Shown here: in pieces, positions 9,879 to 23,572 of the stretch | Layout: each line of letters starts with the position of its first letter | How positions within the stretch are numbered: the stretch's first letter is position 1 | NCBI GenBank assembly: GCA_037893245.1 | Contig: JBAIAA010000351.1 | Coordinates: 620,001 to 684,000 of the forward strand | DNA: 64,000 nt | DNA from: Crossaster papposus | Taxonomy: Eukaryota > Echinodermata > Asteroidea > Velatida > Solasteridae | Direction of reading: 5' to 3' | The notes under the pieces: model-generated | The model's database searches: none | What the model saw: only the letters and a program-made list of their open reading frames with translations | Told to the model about the DNA's origin: nothing | Program-made: the position numbers and the translations under genes

Positions 9879-12725
9879 TTCAAAAGAACCTAAAAACAAA
9901 TGTAAACATTGGTTTTTATGTTGATTATTTCCTAACGTTTCCAAAAATGTATAGTTTAGCAAATCTACACAAACAGTGAACGAAACTTTCAATATGTACA
10001 TTATGAACCTGACTTGGACGCAAGCGCTTTACACACAAGCCACCCAACCCAATCCTATCGGCTTGATCTGTTAGCTAAGCTTGATAGAATCCAAGGTATT
10101 ATATTCCCATCGACCCAGTCCTATCGGCCTGACCTTAGCTAAGCTGGATAGAATCCAAGGTATTCATATTCCCATCGACCCAATCCTACCGGCCTGACCT
10201 AATAGCTAAGCTGGATAGAATCCACGGTATTCATATAATAATAATAATTGGGGAGGCTAATCATCCTTACTTGCAGCTGGTGTGCTGAATTGCGAAGGAT
10301 GCAAGTGACACCCAATGACTGTTCATGTGTCACGTCACATTAAAGAACCATTTTTTCAAAAGAACCTAAAAACAAATGTAAACATTGGTTTTTATGTTGA
10401 TTATTTCCTAACGTTTCCAAAAATGTATAGTTTAGCAAATCTACACAAACAGTGAACGAAACTTTCAATATGTACATTATGAACCTGACTTGGAGGCAAG
10501 GGCTTTACACACAAGCCACCCAACCAATCCTATCGGCTTGATCTGTTAGCTAAGCTTGATAGAATCCAAGGTATTATATTCCCATCGACCCAGTCCTATC
10601 GGCCTGACCTTAGCTAAGCTGGATAGAATCCAAGGTATTCATATTCCCATCGACCCAATCCTACCGGCCTGACCTAATAGCTAAGCTGGATAGAATCCAC
10701 GGTATTCATATAATAATAATAATTGGGGAGGCTAATCATCCTTACTTGCAGCTGGTGTGCTGAATTGCGAAGGATGCAAGTGACACCCAATGACTGTTCA
10801 TGTGTCACGTCACATTAAAGAACCATTTTTTCAAAAGAACCTAAAAACAAATGTAAACATTGGTTTTTATGTTGATTATTTCCTAACGTTTCCAAAAATG
10901 TATAGTTTAGCAAATCTACACAAACAGTGAACGAAACTTTCAATATGTACATTATGAACCTGACTTGGAGGCAAGGGCTTTACACACAAGCCACCCAACC
11001 AATCCTATCGGCTTGATCTGTTAGCTAAGCTTGATAGAATCCAAGGTATTATATTCCCATCGACCCAGTCCTATCGGCCTGACCTTAGCTAAGCTGGATA
11101 GAATCCAAGGTATATTCCCATCGACCCAATCCTACCGGCCTGACCTAATAGCTAAGCTGGATAGAATCCACGGTATTCATATAATAATAATAATTGGGGA
11201 GGCTAATCATCCTTACTTGCAGCTGGTGTGCTGAATTGCGAAGGATGCAAGTGACACCCAATGACTGTTCATGTGTCACGTCACATTAAAGAATCATTTT
11301 TTCAAAAGAACCTAAAAACAAATGTAAACATTGGTTTTTATGTTGATTATTTCCTAACGTTTCCAAAAATGTATAGTTTAGCAAATCTACACAAACAGTG
11401 AACGAAACTTTCAATATGTACATTATGAACCTGACTTGGAGGCAAGGGCTTTACACACAAGCCACCCAACCAATCCTATCGGCTTGATCTGTTAGCTAAG
11501 CTTGATAGAATCCAAGGTATTATATTCCCATCGACCCAGTCCTATCGGCCTGACCTTAGCTAAGCTGGATAGAATCCAAGGTATTCATATTCCCATCGAC
11601 CCAATCCTACCGGCCTGACCTAATAGCTAAGCTGGATAGAATCCACGGTATTCATATAATAATAATAATTGGGGAGGCTAATCATCCTTACTTGCAGCTG
11701 GTGTGCTGAATTGCGAAGGATGCAAGTGACACCCAATGACTGTTCATGTGTCACGTCACATTAAAGAACCATTTTTTCAAAAGAACCTAAAAACAAATGT
11801 AAACATTGGTTTTTATGTTGATTATTTCCTATCGTTTCCAAAAATGTATAGTTTAGCAAATCTACACAAACAGTGAACGAAACTTTCAATATGTACATTA
11901 TGAACCTGACTTGGAGGCAAGGGCTTTACACACAAGCCACCCAACCAATCCTATCGGCTTGATCTGTTAGCTAAGCTTGATAGAATCCAAGGTATTATAT
12001 TCCCATCGACCCAGTCCTATCGGCCTGACCTTAGCTAAGCTGGATAGAATCCAAGGTATTCATATTCCCATCGACCCAATCCTACCGGCCTGACCTAATA
12101 GCTAAGCTGGATAGAATCCACGGTATTCATATAATAATAATAATTGGGGAGGCTAATCATCCTTACTTGCAGCTGGTGTGCTGAATTGCGAAGGATGCAA
12201 GTGACACCCAATGACTGTTCATGTGTCACGTCACATTAAAGAACCATTTTTTCAAAAGAACCTAAAAACAAATGTAAACATTGGTTTTTATGTTGATTAT
12301 TTCCTAACGTTTCCAAAAATGTATAGTTTAGCAAATCTACACAAACAGTGAACGAAACTTTCAATATGTACATTATGAACCTGACTTGGAGGCAAGGGCT
12401 TTACACACAAGCCACCCAACCAATCCTATCGGCTTGATCTGTTAGCTAAGCTTGATAGAATCCAAGGTATTATATTCCCATCGACCCAGTCCTATCGGCC
12501 TGACCTTAGCTAAGCTGGATAGAATCCAAGGTATTCATATTCCCATCGACCCAATCCTACCGGCCTGACCTAATAGCTAAGCTGGATAGAATCCACGGTA
12601 TTCATATAATAATAATAATTGGGGAGGCTAATCATCCTTACTTGCAGCTGGTGTGCTGAATTGCGAAGGATGCAAGTGACACCCAATGACTGTTCATGTG
12701 TCACGTCACATTAAAGAACCATTTT
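9879..12725 (+). repeat. Standard units with 476 and 471 bp variants
   Basis: Units start at 9879 (476), 10355, 10830 (471), 11301, 11776 and 12251. The 476 bp unit has GGACGCAAGCGC and the extra C of the HOR lineage. The 471 bp unit lacks four bases (GGTATATTCCC for GGTATTCATATTCCC, about 11109-11119) and ends with GAATCATTTTTTC instead of GAACCATTTTTTC; the same ending closes the 344 bp unit at 15968. Unit 11776 carries the T at 11832 shared with unit 2. There is no gene. Confidence 0.94.
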
Positions 12726-13405
12726 TTCAAAAGAACCTAAAAACAAATGTAAACATTGGTTTTTATGTTGATTATTTCCTAACGTTTCCAAAAATGTATA
12801 GTTTAGCAAATCTACACAAACAGTGAACGAAACTTTCAATATGTACATTATGAACCTGACTTGGAGGCAAGGGCTTTACACACAAGCCACCCAACCAATC
12901 CTATCGGCTTGATCTGTTAGCTAAGCTTGATAGAATCCAAGGTATTATATTCCCATCGACCCAGTCCTATCGGCCTGACCTTAGCTAAGCTGGATAGAAT
13001 CCAAGGTATTCATATTCCCATCGACCCAATCCTACCGGCCTGACCTAATAGCTAAGCTGGATAGAATCCAAGGTATTCATATCCCAATCGACCCAATCCT
13101 ATCGGCCTGAGCTAATAGCTAAACTGAATAGAATCAACGGTATTCATAACCCCATTGACCCAATCCTATCGGCCTGACCTAATAGCTAAGCTTGATAGAA
13201 TCCAAGGTATTCATAACCCTATCGACCCAATCCTACCGGCCTGACCTAATAGCTAAGCTGGATAGAATCCACGGTATTCATATAATAATAATAATAATTG
13301 GGGAGGCTAATCATCCTTACTCGCAGCTGGTGTGCTGAATTGCGAAGGATGCAAGTGACACCCAATGACTTTTCATGTGTCGTGTAACATTAAAGAACCA
13401 TTTTT
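12726..13405 (+). repeat. 680 bp chimeric unit (standard front, H2 back)
   Basis: The front matches standard units (AAGGGCTTTAC, no extra C, GGATAGAATCC in subrepeat 2 where H2 has GGATGAAATCC). From the third subrepeat onward it has all H2 marks: GAGCTAATAGCTAAACTGAATAG, the extra ATA triplet, TGTCGTGTAAC and T7. The switch lies in subrepeats 2-3, about 13000-13080. It marks the left breakpoint of a second, partial HOR copy. Confidence 0.92.
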
Positions 13406-15157
13406 TTCAAAAGAACCTAAAAACAAATGTAAACATTGGTTTTTATGTTGAGTATTTCCTAACGTTTCCAAAAATGTATAGTTTAGCAAATCTACACAAA
13501 CAGTGAACGAAACTTTCAATATGTACATTATGAACCTGACTTGGAGGCAAGGGCTTTACACACAAGCCACCCAACCAATCCTATCGGCTTGATCTGTTAG
13601 CTAAGCTTGATAGAATCCAAGGTATTATATTCCCATCGACCCAGTCCTATCGGCCTGACCTTAGCTAAGCTGGATAGAATCCAAGGTATTCATATTCCCA
13701 TCTACCCAATCCTACCGGCCTGACCTAATAGCTAAGCTGGATAGAATCAACGGTATTCATATAATAATAATAATAATTGGGGAGGCTAATCATCCTTACT
13801 CGCAGCTGGTCTGCTGAATTGCGAAGGATGCAAGTGACACCCAATGACTGTTCATGTGTCACGTCACATTAAAGAACCATTTTTTCAAAAGAACCTAAAA
13901 ACAAATGTAAACATTGGTTTTTATGTTGATTATTTCCTAACGTTTCCAAAAATGTATAGTTTAGCAAATCTACACAAACAGTGAACGAAACTTTCAATAT
14001 GTACATTATGAACCTGACTTGGAGGCAAGGGCTTTACACACAAGCCACCCAACCAATCCTATCGGCTTGATCTGTTAGCTAAGCTTGATAGAATCCAAGG
14101 TATTATATTCCCATCGACCCAGTCCTATCGGCCTGACCTTAGCTAAGCTGGATAGAATCCAAGGTATTCATATTCCCATCGACCCAATCCTACCGGCCTG
14201 ACCTAATAGCTAAGCTGGATAGAATCCAAGGTATATCCCAATCGACCCAATCCTATCGGCCTGAGCTAATGGCTAAGCTGAATAGAATCAACGGTATTCA
14301 TAACCCCATTGACCCAATCCTATCGGCCTGACCTAATAGCTAAGCTTGATAGAATCCATGGTATTCATATAATAATAATAATTGGGGAGGCTAATCATCC
14401 TTACTTGCAGCTGGTGTGCTGAATTGCGAAGGATGCAAGTGACACCCAATGACTGTTCATGTGTCACGTCACATTAAAGAACCATTTTTTCAAAAGAACC
14501 TAAAAACAAATGTAAACATTGGTTTTTATGTTGATTATTTCCTAACGTTTCCAAAAATGTATAGTTTAGCAAATCTACACAAATAGTGAACGAAACTTTC
14601 AATATGTACATTATGAACCTGACTTGGAGGCAAGGGCTTTACACACAAGCCACCCAACCAATCCTATCGGCTTGATCTGTTAGCTAAGCTTGATAGAATC
14701 CAAGGTATTATATTCCCATCGACCCAGTCCTATCGGCCTGACCTTAGCTAAGCTGGATAGAATCCAAGGTATTCATATTCCCATCGACCCAATCCTACCG
14801 GCCTGACCTAATAGCTAAGCTGGATAGAATCCAAGGTATATCCCAATCGACCCAATCCTATCGGCTTGATCTGTTAGCTAAGCTTGATAGAATCCAAGGT
14901 ATTATATTCCCATCGACCCAGTCCTATCGGCCTGACCTTAGCTAAGCTGGATAGAATCCAAGGTATTCATATTCCCATCGACCCAATCCTACCGGCCTGA
15001 CCTAATAGCTAAGCTGGATAGAATCCACGGTATTCATATAATAATAATAATTGGGGAGGCTAATCATCCTTACTTGCAGCTGGTGTGCTGAATTGCGAAG
15101 GATGCAAGTGACACCCAATGACTGTTCATGTGTCACGTCACATTAAAGAACCATTTT
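13406..15157 (+). repeat. Second block of HOR units H3-H4-669
   Basis: Units 13406 (478), 13884 (605) and 14489 (669) repeat 8127-9878 at an offset of 5,279 bp, with the same internal marks including T in CAAATAGTGAACG. I noted one difference, T at 13703 (CATCTACCC for CATCGACCC). Because the 669 bp junction is shared, the junction formed once and was then copied as part of a longer segment. Confidence 0.94.
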
Positions 15158-15632
15158 TTCAAAAGAACCTAAAAACAAATGTAAACATTGGTTTTTATGT
15201 TGATTATTTCCTAACGTTTCCAAAAATGTATAGTTTAGCAAATCTACACAAACAGTGAACGAAACTTTCAATATGTACATTATGAACCTGACTTGGAGGC
15301 AAGGGCTTTACACACAAGCCACCCAACCAATCCTATCGGCTTGATCTGTTAGCTAAGCTTGATAGAATCCAAGGTATTATATTCCCATCGACCCAGTCCT
15401 ATCGGCCTGACCTTAGCTAAGCTGGATAGAATCCAAGGTATTCATATTCCCATCGACCCAATCCTACCGGCCTGACCTAATAGCTAAGCTGGATAGAATC
15501 CACGGTATTCATATAATAGTAATAATTGGGGAGGCTAATCATCCTTACTTGCAGCTGGTGTGCTGAATTGCGAAGGATGCAAGTGACACCCAATGACTGT
15601 TCATGTGTCACGTCACATTAAAGAACCATTTT
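15158..15632 (+). repeat. Standard 475 bp unit
   Basis: A standard unit between the HOR remnant and the 344 bp unit. Its only notable mark is G interrupting the microsatellite (ATAATAGTAATAATT, about 15516-15522). Confidence 0.93.
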
Positions 15633-15976
15633 TTCAAAAGAACCTAAAAACAAATGTAAACATTGGTTTTTATGTTGATTATTTCCTAACGTTTCCAAAA
15701 ATGTATAGTTTAGCAAATCTACACAAACAGTGAACGAAACTTTCAATATGTACATTATGAACCTGACTTGGAGGCAAGGGCTTTACACACAAGCCACCCA
15801 ACTAATCCTATCGGCCTGACCTAATAGCTAAGCTGGATAGAATCCACGGTATTCATATAATAATAATAATTGGGGAGGCTAATCATCCTTACTTGCAGCT
15901 GGTGTGCTGAATTGCGAAGGATGCAAGTGACACCCAATGACTGTTCATGTGTCACGTCACATTAAAGAATCATTTT
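15633..15976 (+). repeat. 344 bp unit with a single subrepeat
   Basis: The core goes directly from CCCAACTAATCCTATCGGCCTGACC to the third subrepeat and the (ATA)n tract, so 131 bp, two subrepeats, are missing. It ends in GAATCATTTTTTC, like the 471 bp unit that ends at 11300. It is the shortest unit in the window and sits at the boundary between the length-variable left part and the homogenised right part. Confidence 0.95.
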
Positions 15977-17401
15977 TTCAAAAGAACCTAAAAACAAATG
16001 TAAACATTGGTTTTTATGTTGATTATTTCCTAACGTTTCCAAAAATGTATAGTTTAGCAAATCTACACAAACAGTGAACGAAACTTTCAATATGTACATT
16101 ATGAACCTGACTTGGAGGCAAGGGCTTTACACACAAGCCACCCAACCAATCCTATCGGCTTGATCTGTTAGCTAAGCTTGATAGAATCCAAGGTATTATA
16201 TTCCCATCGACCCAGTCCTATCGGCCTGACCTTAGCTAAGCTGGATAGAATCCAAGGTATTCATATTCCCATCGACCCAATCCTACCGGCCTGACCTAAT
16301 AGCTAAGCTGGATAGAATCCACGGTATTCATATAATAATAATAATTGGGGAGGCTAATCATCCTTACTTGCAGCTGGTGTGCTGAATTGCGAAGGATGCA
16401 AGTGACACCCAATGACTGTTCATGTGTCACGTCACATTAAAGAACCATTTTTTCAAAAGAACCTAAAAACAAATGTAAACATTGGTTTTTATGTTGATTA
16501 TTTCCTAACGTTTCCAAAAATGTATAGTTTAGCAAATCTACACAAACAGTGAACGAAACTTTCAATATGTACATTATGAACCTGACTTGGAGGCAAGGGC
16601 TTTACACACAAGCCACCCAACCAATCCTATCGGCTTGATCTGTTAGCTAAGCTTGATAGAATCCAAGGTATTATATTCCCATCGACCCAGTCCTATCGGC
16701 CTGACCTTAGCTAAGCTGGATAGAATCCAAGGTATTCATATTCCCATCGACCCAATCCTACCGGCCTGACCTAATAGCTAAGCTGGATAGAATCCACGGT
16801 ATTCATATAATAATAATAATTGGGGAGGCTAATCATCCTTACTTGCAGCTGGTGTGCTGAATTGCGAAGGATGCAAGTGACACCCAATGACTGTTCATGT
16901 GTCACGTCACATTAAAGAACCATTTTTTCAAAAGAACCTAAAAACAAATGTAAACATTGGTTTTTATGTTGATTATTTCCTAACGTTTCCAAAAATGTAT
17001 AGTTTAGCAAATCTACACAAACAGTGAACGAAACTTTCAATATGTACATTATGAACCTGACTTGGAGGCAAGGGCTTTACACACAAGCCACCCAACCAAT
17101 CCTATCGGCTTGATCTGTTAGCTAAGCTTGATAGAATCCAAGGTATTATATTCCCATCGACCCAGTCCTATCGGCCTGACCTTAGCTAAGCTGGATAGAA
17201 TCCAAGGTATTCATATTCCCATCGACCCAATCCTACCGGCCTGACCTAATAGCTAAGCTGGATAGAATCCACGGTATTCATATAATAATAATAATTGGGG
17301 AGGCTAATCATCCTTACTTGCAGCTGGTGTGCTGAATTGCGAAGGATGCAAGTGACACCCAATGACTGTTCATGTGTCACGTCACATTAAAGAACCATTT
17401 T

Positions 17402-17874
17402 TTCAAAAGAACCTAAAAACAAATGTAAACATTGGTTTTTATGTTGATTATTTCCTAACGTTTCCAAAAATGTATAGTTTAGCAAATCTACACAAACAGT
17501 GAACGAAACTTTCAATATGTACATTATGAACCTGACTTGGAGGCAAGGGCTTTACACACAAGCCACCCAACCAATCCTATCGGCTTGATCTGTTAGCTAA
17601 GCTTGATAGAATCCAAGGTATTATATTCCCATCGACCCAGTCCTATCGGCCTGACCTTAGCAGCTGGATAGAATCCAAGGTATTCATATTCCCATCGACC
17701 CAATCCTACCGGCCTGACCTAATAGCTAAGCTGGATAGAATCCACGGTATTCATATAATAATAATAATTGGGGAGGCTAATCATCCTTACTTGCAGCTGG
17801 TGTGCTGAATTGCGAAGGATGCAAGTGACACCCAATGACTGTTCATGTGTCACGTCACATTAAAGAACCATTTT
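17402..17874 (+). repeat. 473 bp variant unit (representative of 16)
   Basis: CCTTAGCAGCTGG replaces CCTTAGCTAAGCTGG in subrepeat 2, a loss of TA (after about 17661). Units of this type start at 17402, 18350, 25948, 26896, 28794, 32592, 35848, 36796, 38694, 39642, 42016, 43914, 45812, 48185, 51033 and 56256. The change removes one A-box-like motif and creates an extra CAGCTG (PvuII) site, making it easy to score. None occurs before 17402 or after 56256, so it marks one lineage inside the homogenised domain. Confidence 0.95.
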
Positions 17875-20800
17875 TTCAAAAGAACCTAAAAACAAATGTA
17901 AACATTGGTTTTTATGTTGATTATTTCCTAACGTTTCCAGAAATGTATAGTTTAGCAAATCTACACAAACAGTGAACGAAACTTTCAATATGTACATTAT
18001 GAACCTGACTTGGAGGCAAGGGCTTTACACACAAGCCACCCAACCAATCCTATCGGCTTGATCTGTTAGCTAAGCTTGATAGAATCCAAGGTATTATATT
18101 CCCATCGACCCAGTCCTATCGGCCTGACCTTAGCTAAGCTGGATAGAATCCAAGGTATTCATATTCCCATCGACCCAATCCTACCGGCCTGACCTAATAG
18201 CTAAGCTGGATAGAATCCACGGTATTCATATAATAATAATAATTGGGGAGGCTAATCATCCTTACTTGCAGCTGGTGTGCTGAATTGCGAAGGATGCAAG
18301 TGACACCCAATGACTGTTCATGTGTCACGTCACATTAAAGAACCATTTTTTCAAAAGAACCTAAAAACAAATGTAAACATTGGTTTTTATGTTGATTATT
18401 TCCTAACGTTTCCAAAAATGTATAGTTTAGCAAATCTACACAAACAGTGAACGAAACTTTCAATATGTACATTATGAACCTGACTTGGAGGCAAGGGCTT
18501 TACACACAAGCCACCCAACCAATCCTATCGGCTTGATCTGTTAGCTAAGCTTGATAGAATCCAAGGTATTATATTCCCATCGACCCAGTCCTATCGGCCT
18601 GACCTTAGCAGCTGGATAGAATCCAAGGTATTCATATTCCCATCGACCCAATCCTACCGGCCTGACCTAATAGCTAAGCTGGATAGAATCCACGGTATTC
18701 ATATAATAATAATAATTGGGGAGGCTAATCATCCTTACTTGCAGCTGGTGTGCTGAATTGCGAAGGATGCAAGTGACACCCAATGACTGTTCATGTGTCA
18801 CGTCACATTAAAGAACCATTTTTTCAAAAGAACCTAAAAACAAATGTAAACATTGGTTTTTATGTTGATTATTTCCTAACGTTTCCAAAAATGTATAGTT
18901 TAGCAAATCTACACAAACAGTGAACGAAACTTTCAATATGTACATTATGAACCTGACTTGGAGGCAAGGGCTTTACACACAAGCCACCCAACCAATCCTA
19001 TCGGCTTGATCTGTTAGCTAAGCTTGATAGAATCCAAGGTATTATATTCCCATCGACCCAGTCCTATCGGCCTGACCTTAGCTAAGCTGGATAGAATCCA
19101 AGGTATTCATATTCCCATCGACCCAATCCTACCGGCCTGACCTAATAGCTAAGCTGGATAGAATCCACAATATTCATATAATAATAATAATTGGGGAGGC
19201 TAATCATCCTTACTTGCAGCTGGTGTGCTGAATTGCGAAGGATGCAAGTGACACCCAATGACTGTTCATGTGTCACGTCACATTAAAGAACCATTTTTTC
19301 AAAAGAACCTAAAAACAAATGTAAACATTGGTTTTTATGTTGATTATTTCCTAACGTTTCCAAAAATGTATAGTTTAGCAAATCTACACAAACAGTGAAC
19401 GAAACTTTCAATATGTACATTATGAACCTGACTTGGAGGCAAGGGCTTTACACACAAGCCACCCAACCAATCCTATCGGCTTGATCTGTTAGCTAAGCTT
19501 GATAGAATCCAAGGTATTATATTCCCATCGACCCAGTCCTATCGGCCTGACCTTAGCTAAGCTGGATAGAATCCAAGGTATTCATATTCCCATCGACCCA
19601 ATCCTACCGGCCTGACCTAATAGCTAAGCTGGATAGAATCCACGGTATTCATATAATAATAATAATTGGGGAGGCTAATCATCCTTACTTGCAGCTGGTG
19701 TGCTGAATTGCGAAGGATGCAAGTGACACCCAATGACTGTTCATGTGTCACGTCACATTAAAGAACCATTTTTTCAAAAGAACCTAAAAACAAATGTAAA
19801 CATTGGTTTTTATGTTGATTATTTCCTAACGTTTCCAAAAATGTATAGTTTAGCAAATCTACACAAACAGTGAACGAAACTTTCAATATGTACATTATGA
19901 ACCTGACTTGGAGGCAAGGGCTTTACACACAAGCCACCCAACCAATCCTATCGGCTTGATCTGTTAGCTAAGCTTGATAGAATCCAAGGTATTATATTCC
20001 CATCGACCCAGTCCTATCGGCCTGACCTTAGCTAAGCTGGATAGAATCCAAGGTATTCATATTCCCATCGACCCAATCCTACCGGCCTGACCTAATAGCT
20101 AAGCTGGATAGAATCCACGGTATTCATATAATAATAATAATTGGGGAGGCTAATCATCCTTACTTGCAGCTGGTGTGCTGAATTGCGAAGGATGCAAGTG
20201 ACACCCAATGACTGTTCATGTGTCACGTCACATTAAAGAACCATTTTTTCAAAAGAACCTAAAAACAAATGTAAACATTGGTTTTTATGTTGATTATTTC
20301 CTAACGTTTCCAAAAATGTATAGTTTAGCAAATCTACACAAACAGTGAACGAAACTTTCAATATGTACATTATGAACCTGACTTGGAGGCAAGGGCTTTA
20401 CACACAAGCCACCCAACCAATCCTATCGGCTTGATCTGTTAGCTAAGCTTGATAGAATCCAAGGTATTATATTCCCATCGACCCAGTCCTATCGGCCTGA
20501 CCTTAGCTAAGCTGGATAGAATCCAAGGTATTCATATTCCCATCGACCCAATCCTACCGGCCTGACCTAATAGCTAAGCTGGATAGAATCCACGGTATTC
20601 ATATAATAATAATAATTGGGGAGGCTAATCATCCTTACTTGCAGCTGGTGTGCTGAATTGCGAAGGATGCAAGTGACACCCAATGACTGTTCATGTGTCA
20701 CGTCACATTAAAGAACCATTTTTTCAAAAGAACCTAAAAACAAATGTAAACATTGGTTTTTATGTTGATTATTTCCTAACGTTTCCAAAAATGTATAGTT

Positions 20801-22147
20801 TAGCAAATCTACACAAACAGTGAACGAAACTTTCAATATGTACATTATGAACCTGACTTGGAGGCAAGGGCTTTACACACAAGCCACCCAACCAATCCTA
20901 TCGGCTTGATCTGTTAGCTAAGCTTGATAGAATCCAAGGTATTATATTCCCATCGACCCAGTCCTATCGGCCTGACCTTAGCTAAGCTGGATAGAATCCA
21001 AGGTATTCATATTCCCATCGACCCAATCCTACCGGCCTGACCTAATAGCTAAGCTGGATAGAATCCACGGTATTCATATAATAATAATAATTGGGGAGGC
21101 TAATCATCCTTACTTGCAGCTGGTGTGCTGAATTGCGAAGGATGCAAGTGACACCCAATGACTGTTCATGTGTCACGTCACATTAAAGAACCATTTTTTC
21201 AAAAGAACCTAAAAACAAATGTAAACATTGGTTTTTATGTTGATTATTTCCTAACATTTCCAAAAATGTATAGTTTAGCAAATCTACACAAACAGTGAAC
21301 GAAACTTTCAATATGTACATTATGAACCTGACTTGGAGGCAAGGGCTTTACACACAAGCCACCCAACCAATCCTATCGGCTTGATCTGTTAGCTAAGCTT
21401 GATAGAATCCAAGGTATTATATTCCCATCGACCCAGTCCTATCGGCCTGACATTAGCTAAGCTGGATAGAATCCAAGGTATTCATATTCCCATCGACCCA
21501 ATCCTACCGGCCTGACCTAATAGCTAAGCTGGATAGAATCCACGGTATTCATATAATAATAATAATTGGGGAGGCTAATCATCCTTACTTGCAGCTGGTG
21601 TGCTGAATTGCGAAGGATGCAAGTGACACCCAATGACTGTTCATGTGTCACGTCACATTAAAGAACCATTTTTTCAAAAGAACCTAAAAACAAATGTAAA
21701 CATTGGTTTTTATGTTGATTATTTCCTAACGTTTCCAAAAATGTATAGTTTAGCAAATCTACACAAACAGTGAACGAAACTTTCAATATGTACATTATGA
21801 ACCTGACTTGGAGGCAAGGGCTTTACACATAAGCCACCCAACCAATCCTATCGGCTTGATCTGTTAGCTAAGCTTGATAGAATCCAAGGTATTATATTCC
21901 CATCGACCCAGTCCTATCGGCCTGACCTTAGCTAAGCTGGATAGAATCCAAGGTATTCATATTCCCATTGACCCAATCCTACCGGCCTGACCTAATAGCT
22001 AAGCTGGATAGAATCCACGGTATTCATATAATAATAATAATTGGGGAGGCTAATCATCCTTACTTGCAGCTGGTGTGCTGAATTGCGAAGGATGCAAGTG
22101 ACACCCAATGACTGTTCATGTGTCACGTCACATTAAAGAACCATTTT

Positions 22148-23572
22148 TTCAAAAGAACCTAAAAACAAATGTAAACATTGGTTTTTATGTTGATTATTTC
22201 CTAACGTTTCCAAAAATGTATAGTTTAGCAAATCTACACAAACAGTGAACGAAACTTTCAATATGTACATTATGAACCTGACTTGGAGGCAAGGGCTTTA
22301 CACACAAGCCACCCAACCAATCCTATCGGCTTGATCTGTTAGCTAAGCTTGATAGAATCCAAGGTATTATATTCCCATCGACCCAGTCCTATCGGCCTGA
22401 CATTAGCTAAGCTGGATAGAATCCAAGGTATTCATATTCCCATCGACCCAATCCTACCGGCCTGACCTAATAGCTAAGCTGGATAGAATCCACGGTATTC
22501 ATATAATAATAATAATTGGGGAGGCTAATCATCCTTACTTGCAGCTGGTGTGCTGAATTGCGAAGGATGCAAGTGACACCCAATGACTGTTCATGTGTCA
22601 CGTCACATTAAAGAACCATTTTTTCAAAAGAACCTAAAAACAAATGTAAACATTGGTTTTTATGTTGATTATTTCCTAACGTTTCCAAAAATGTATAGTT
22701 TAGCAAATCTACACAAACAGTGAACGAAACTTTCAATATGTACATTATGAACCTGACTTGGAGGCAAGGGCTTTACACACAAGCCACCCAACCAATCCTA
22801 TCGGCTTGATCTGTTAGCTAAGCTTGATAGAATCCAAGGTATTATATTCCCATCGACCCAGTCCTATCGGCCTGACCTTAGCTAAGCTGGATAGAATCCA
22901 AGGTATTCATATTCCCATCGACCCAATCCTACCGGCCTGACCTAATAGCTAAGCTGGATAGAATCCACGGTATTCATATAATAATAATAATTGGGGAGGC
23001 TAATCATCCTTACTTGCAGCTGGTGTGCTGAATTGCGAAGGATGCAAGTGACACCCAATGACTGTTCATGTGTCACGTCACATTAAAGAACCATTTTTTC
23101 AAAAGAACCTAAAAACAAATGTAAACATTGGTTTTTATGTTGATTATTTCCTAACGTTTCCAAAAATGTATAGTTTAGCAAATCTACACAAACAGTGAAC
23201 GAAACTTTCAATATGTACATTATGAACCTGACTTGGAGGCAAGGGCTTTACACACAAGCCACCCAACCAATCCTATCGGCTTGATCTGTTAGCTAAGCTT
23301 GATAGAATCCAAGGTATTATATTCCCATCGACCCAGTCCTATCGGCCTGACCTTAGCTAAGCTGGATAGAATCTAAGGTATTCATATTCCCATCGACCCA
23401 ATCCTACCGGCCTGACCTAATAGCTAAGCTGGATAGAATCCACGGTATTCATATAATAATAATAATTGGGGAGGCTAATCATCCTTACTTGCAGCTGGTG
23501 TGCTGAATTGCGAAGGATGCAAGTGACACCCAATGACTGTTCATGTGTCACGTCACATTAAAGAACCATTTT
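22148..23572 (+). repeat. Three-unit segment duplicated 36,006 bp away
   Basis: A at 22402 (CTGACATTAG) and T at 23374 (GAATCTAAGG) recur at 58408 and 59380, both at an offset of exactly 36,006 bp and both rare elsewhere. The first also occurs at 21452, two units upstream, and the second at 61280. The exact ends of the shared segment cannot be placed because the flanks are identical to consensus. Confidence 0.75.

Noticed and set aside
11031..11234. 67-codon plus-strand open frame
   Set aside because: It opens only because of the 4 bp deletion in the 471 bp unit. The translation is repeated subrepeat sequence and no other unit preserves it.
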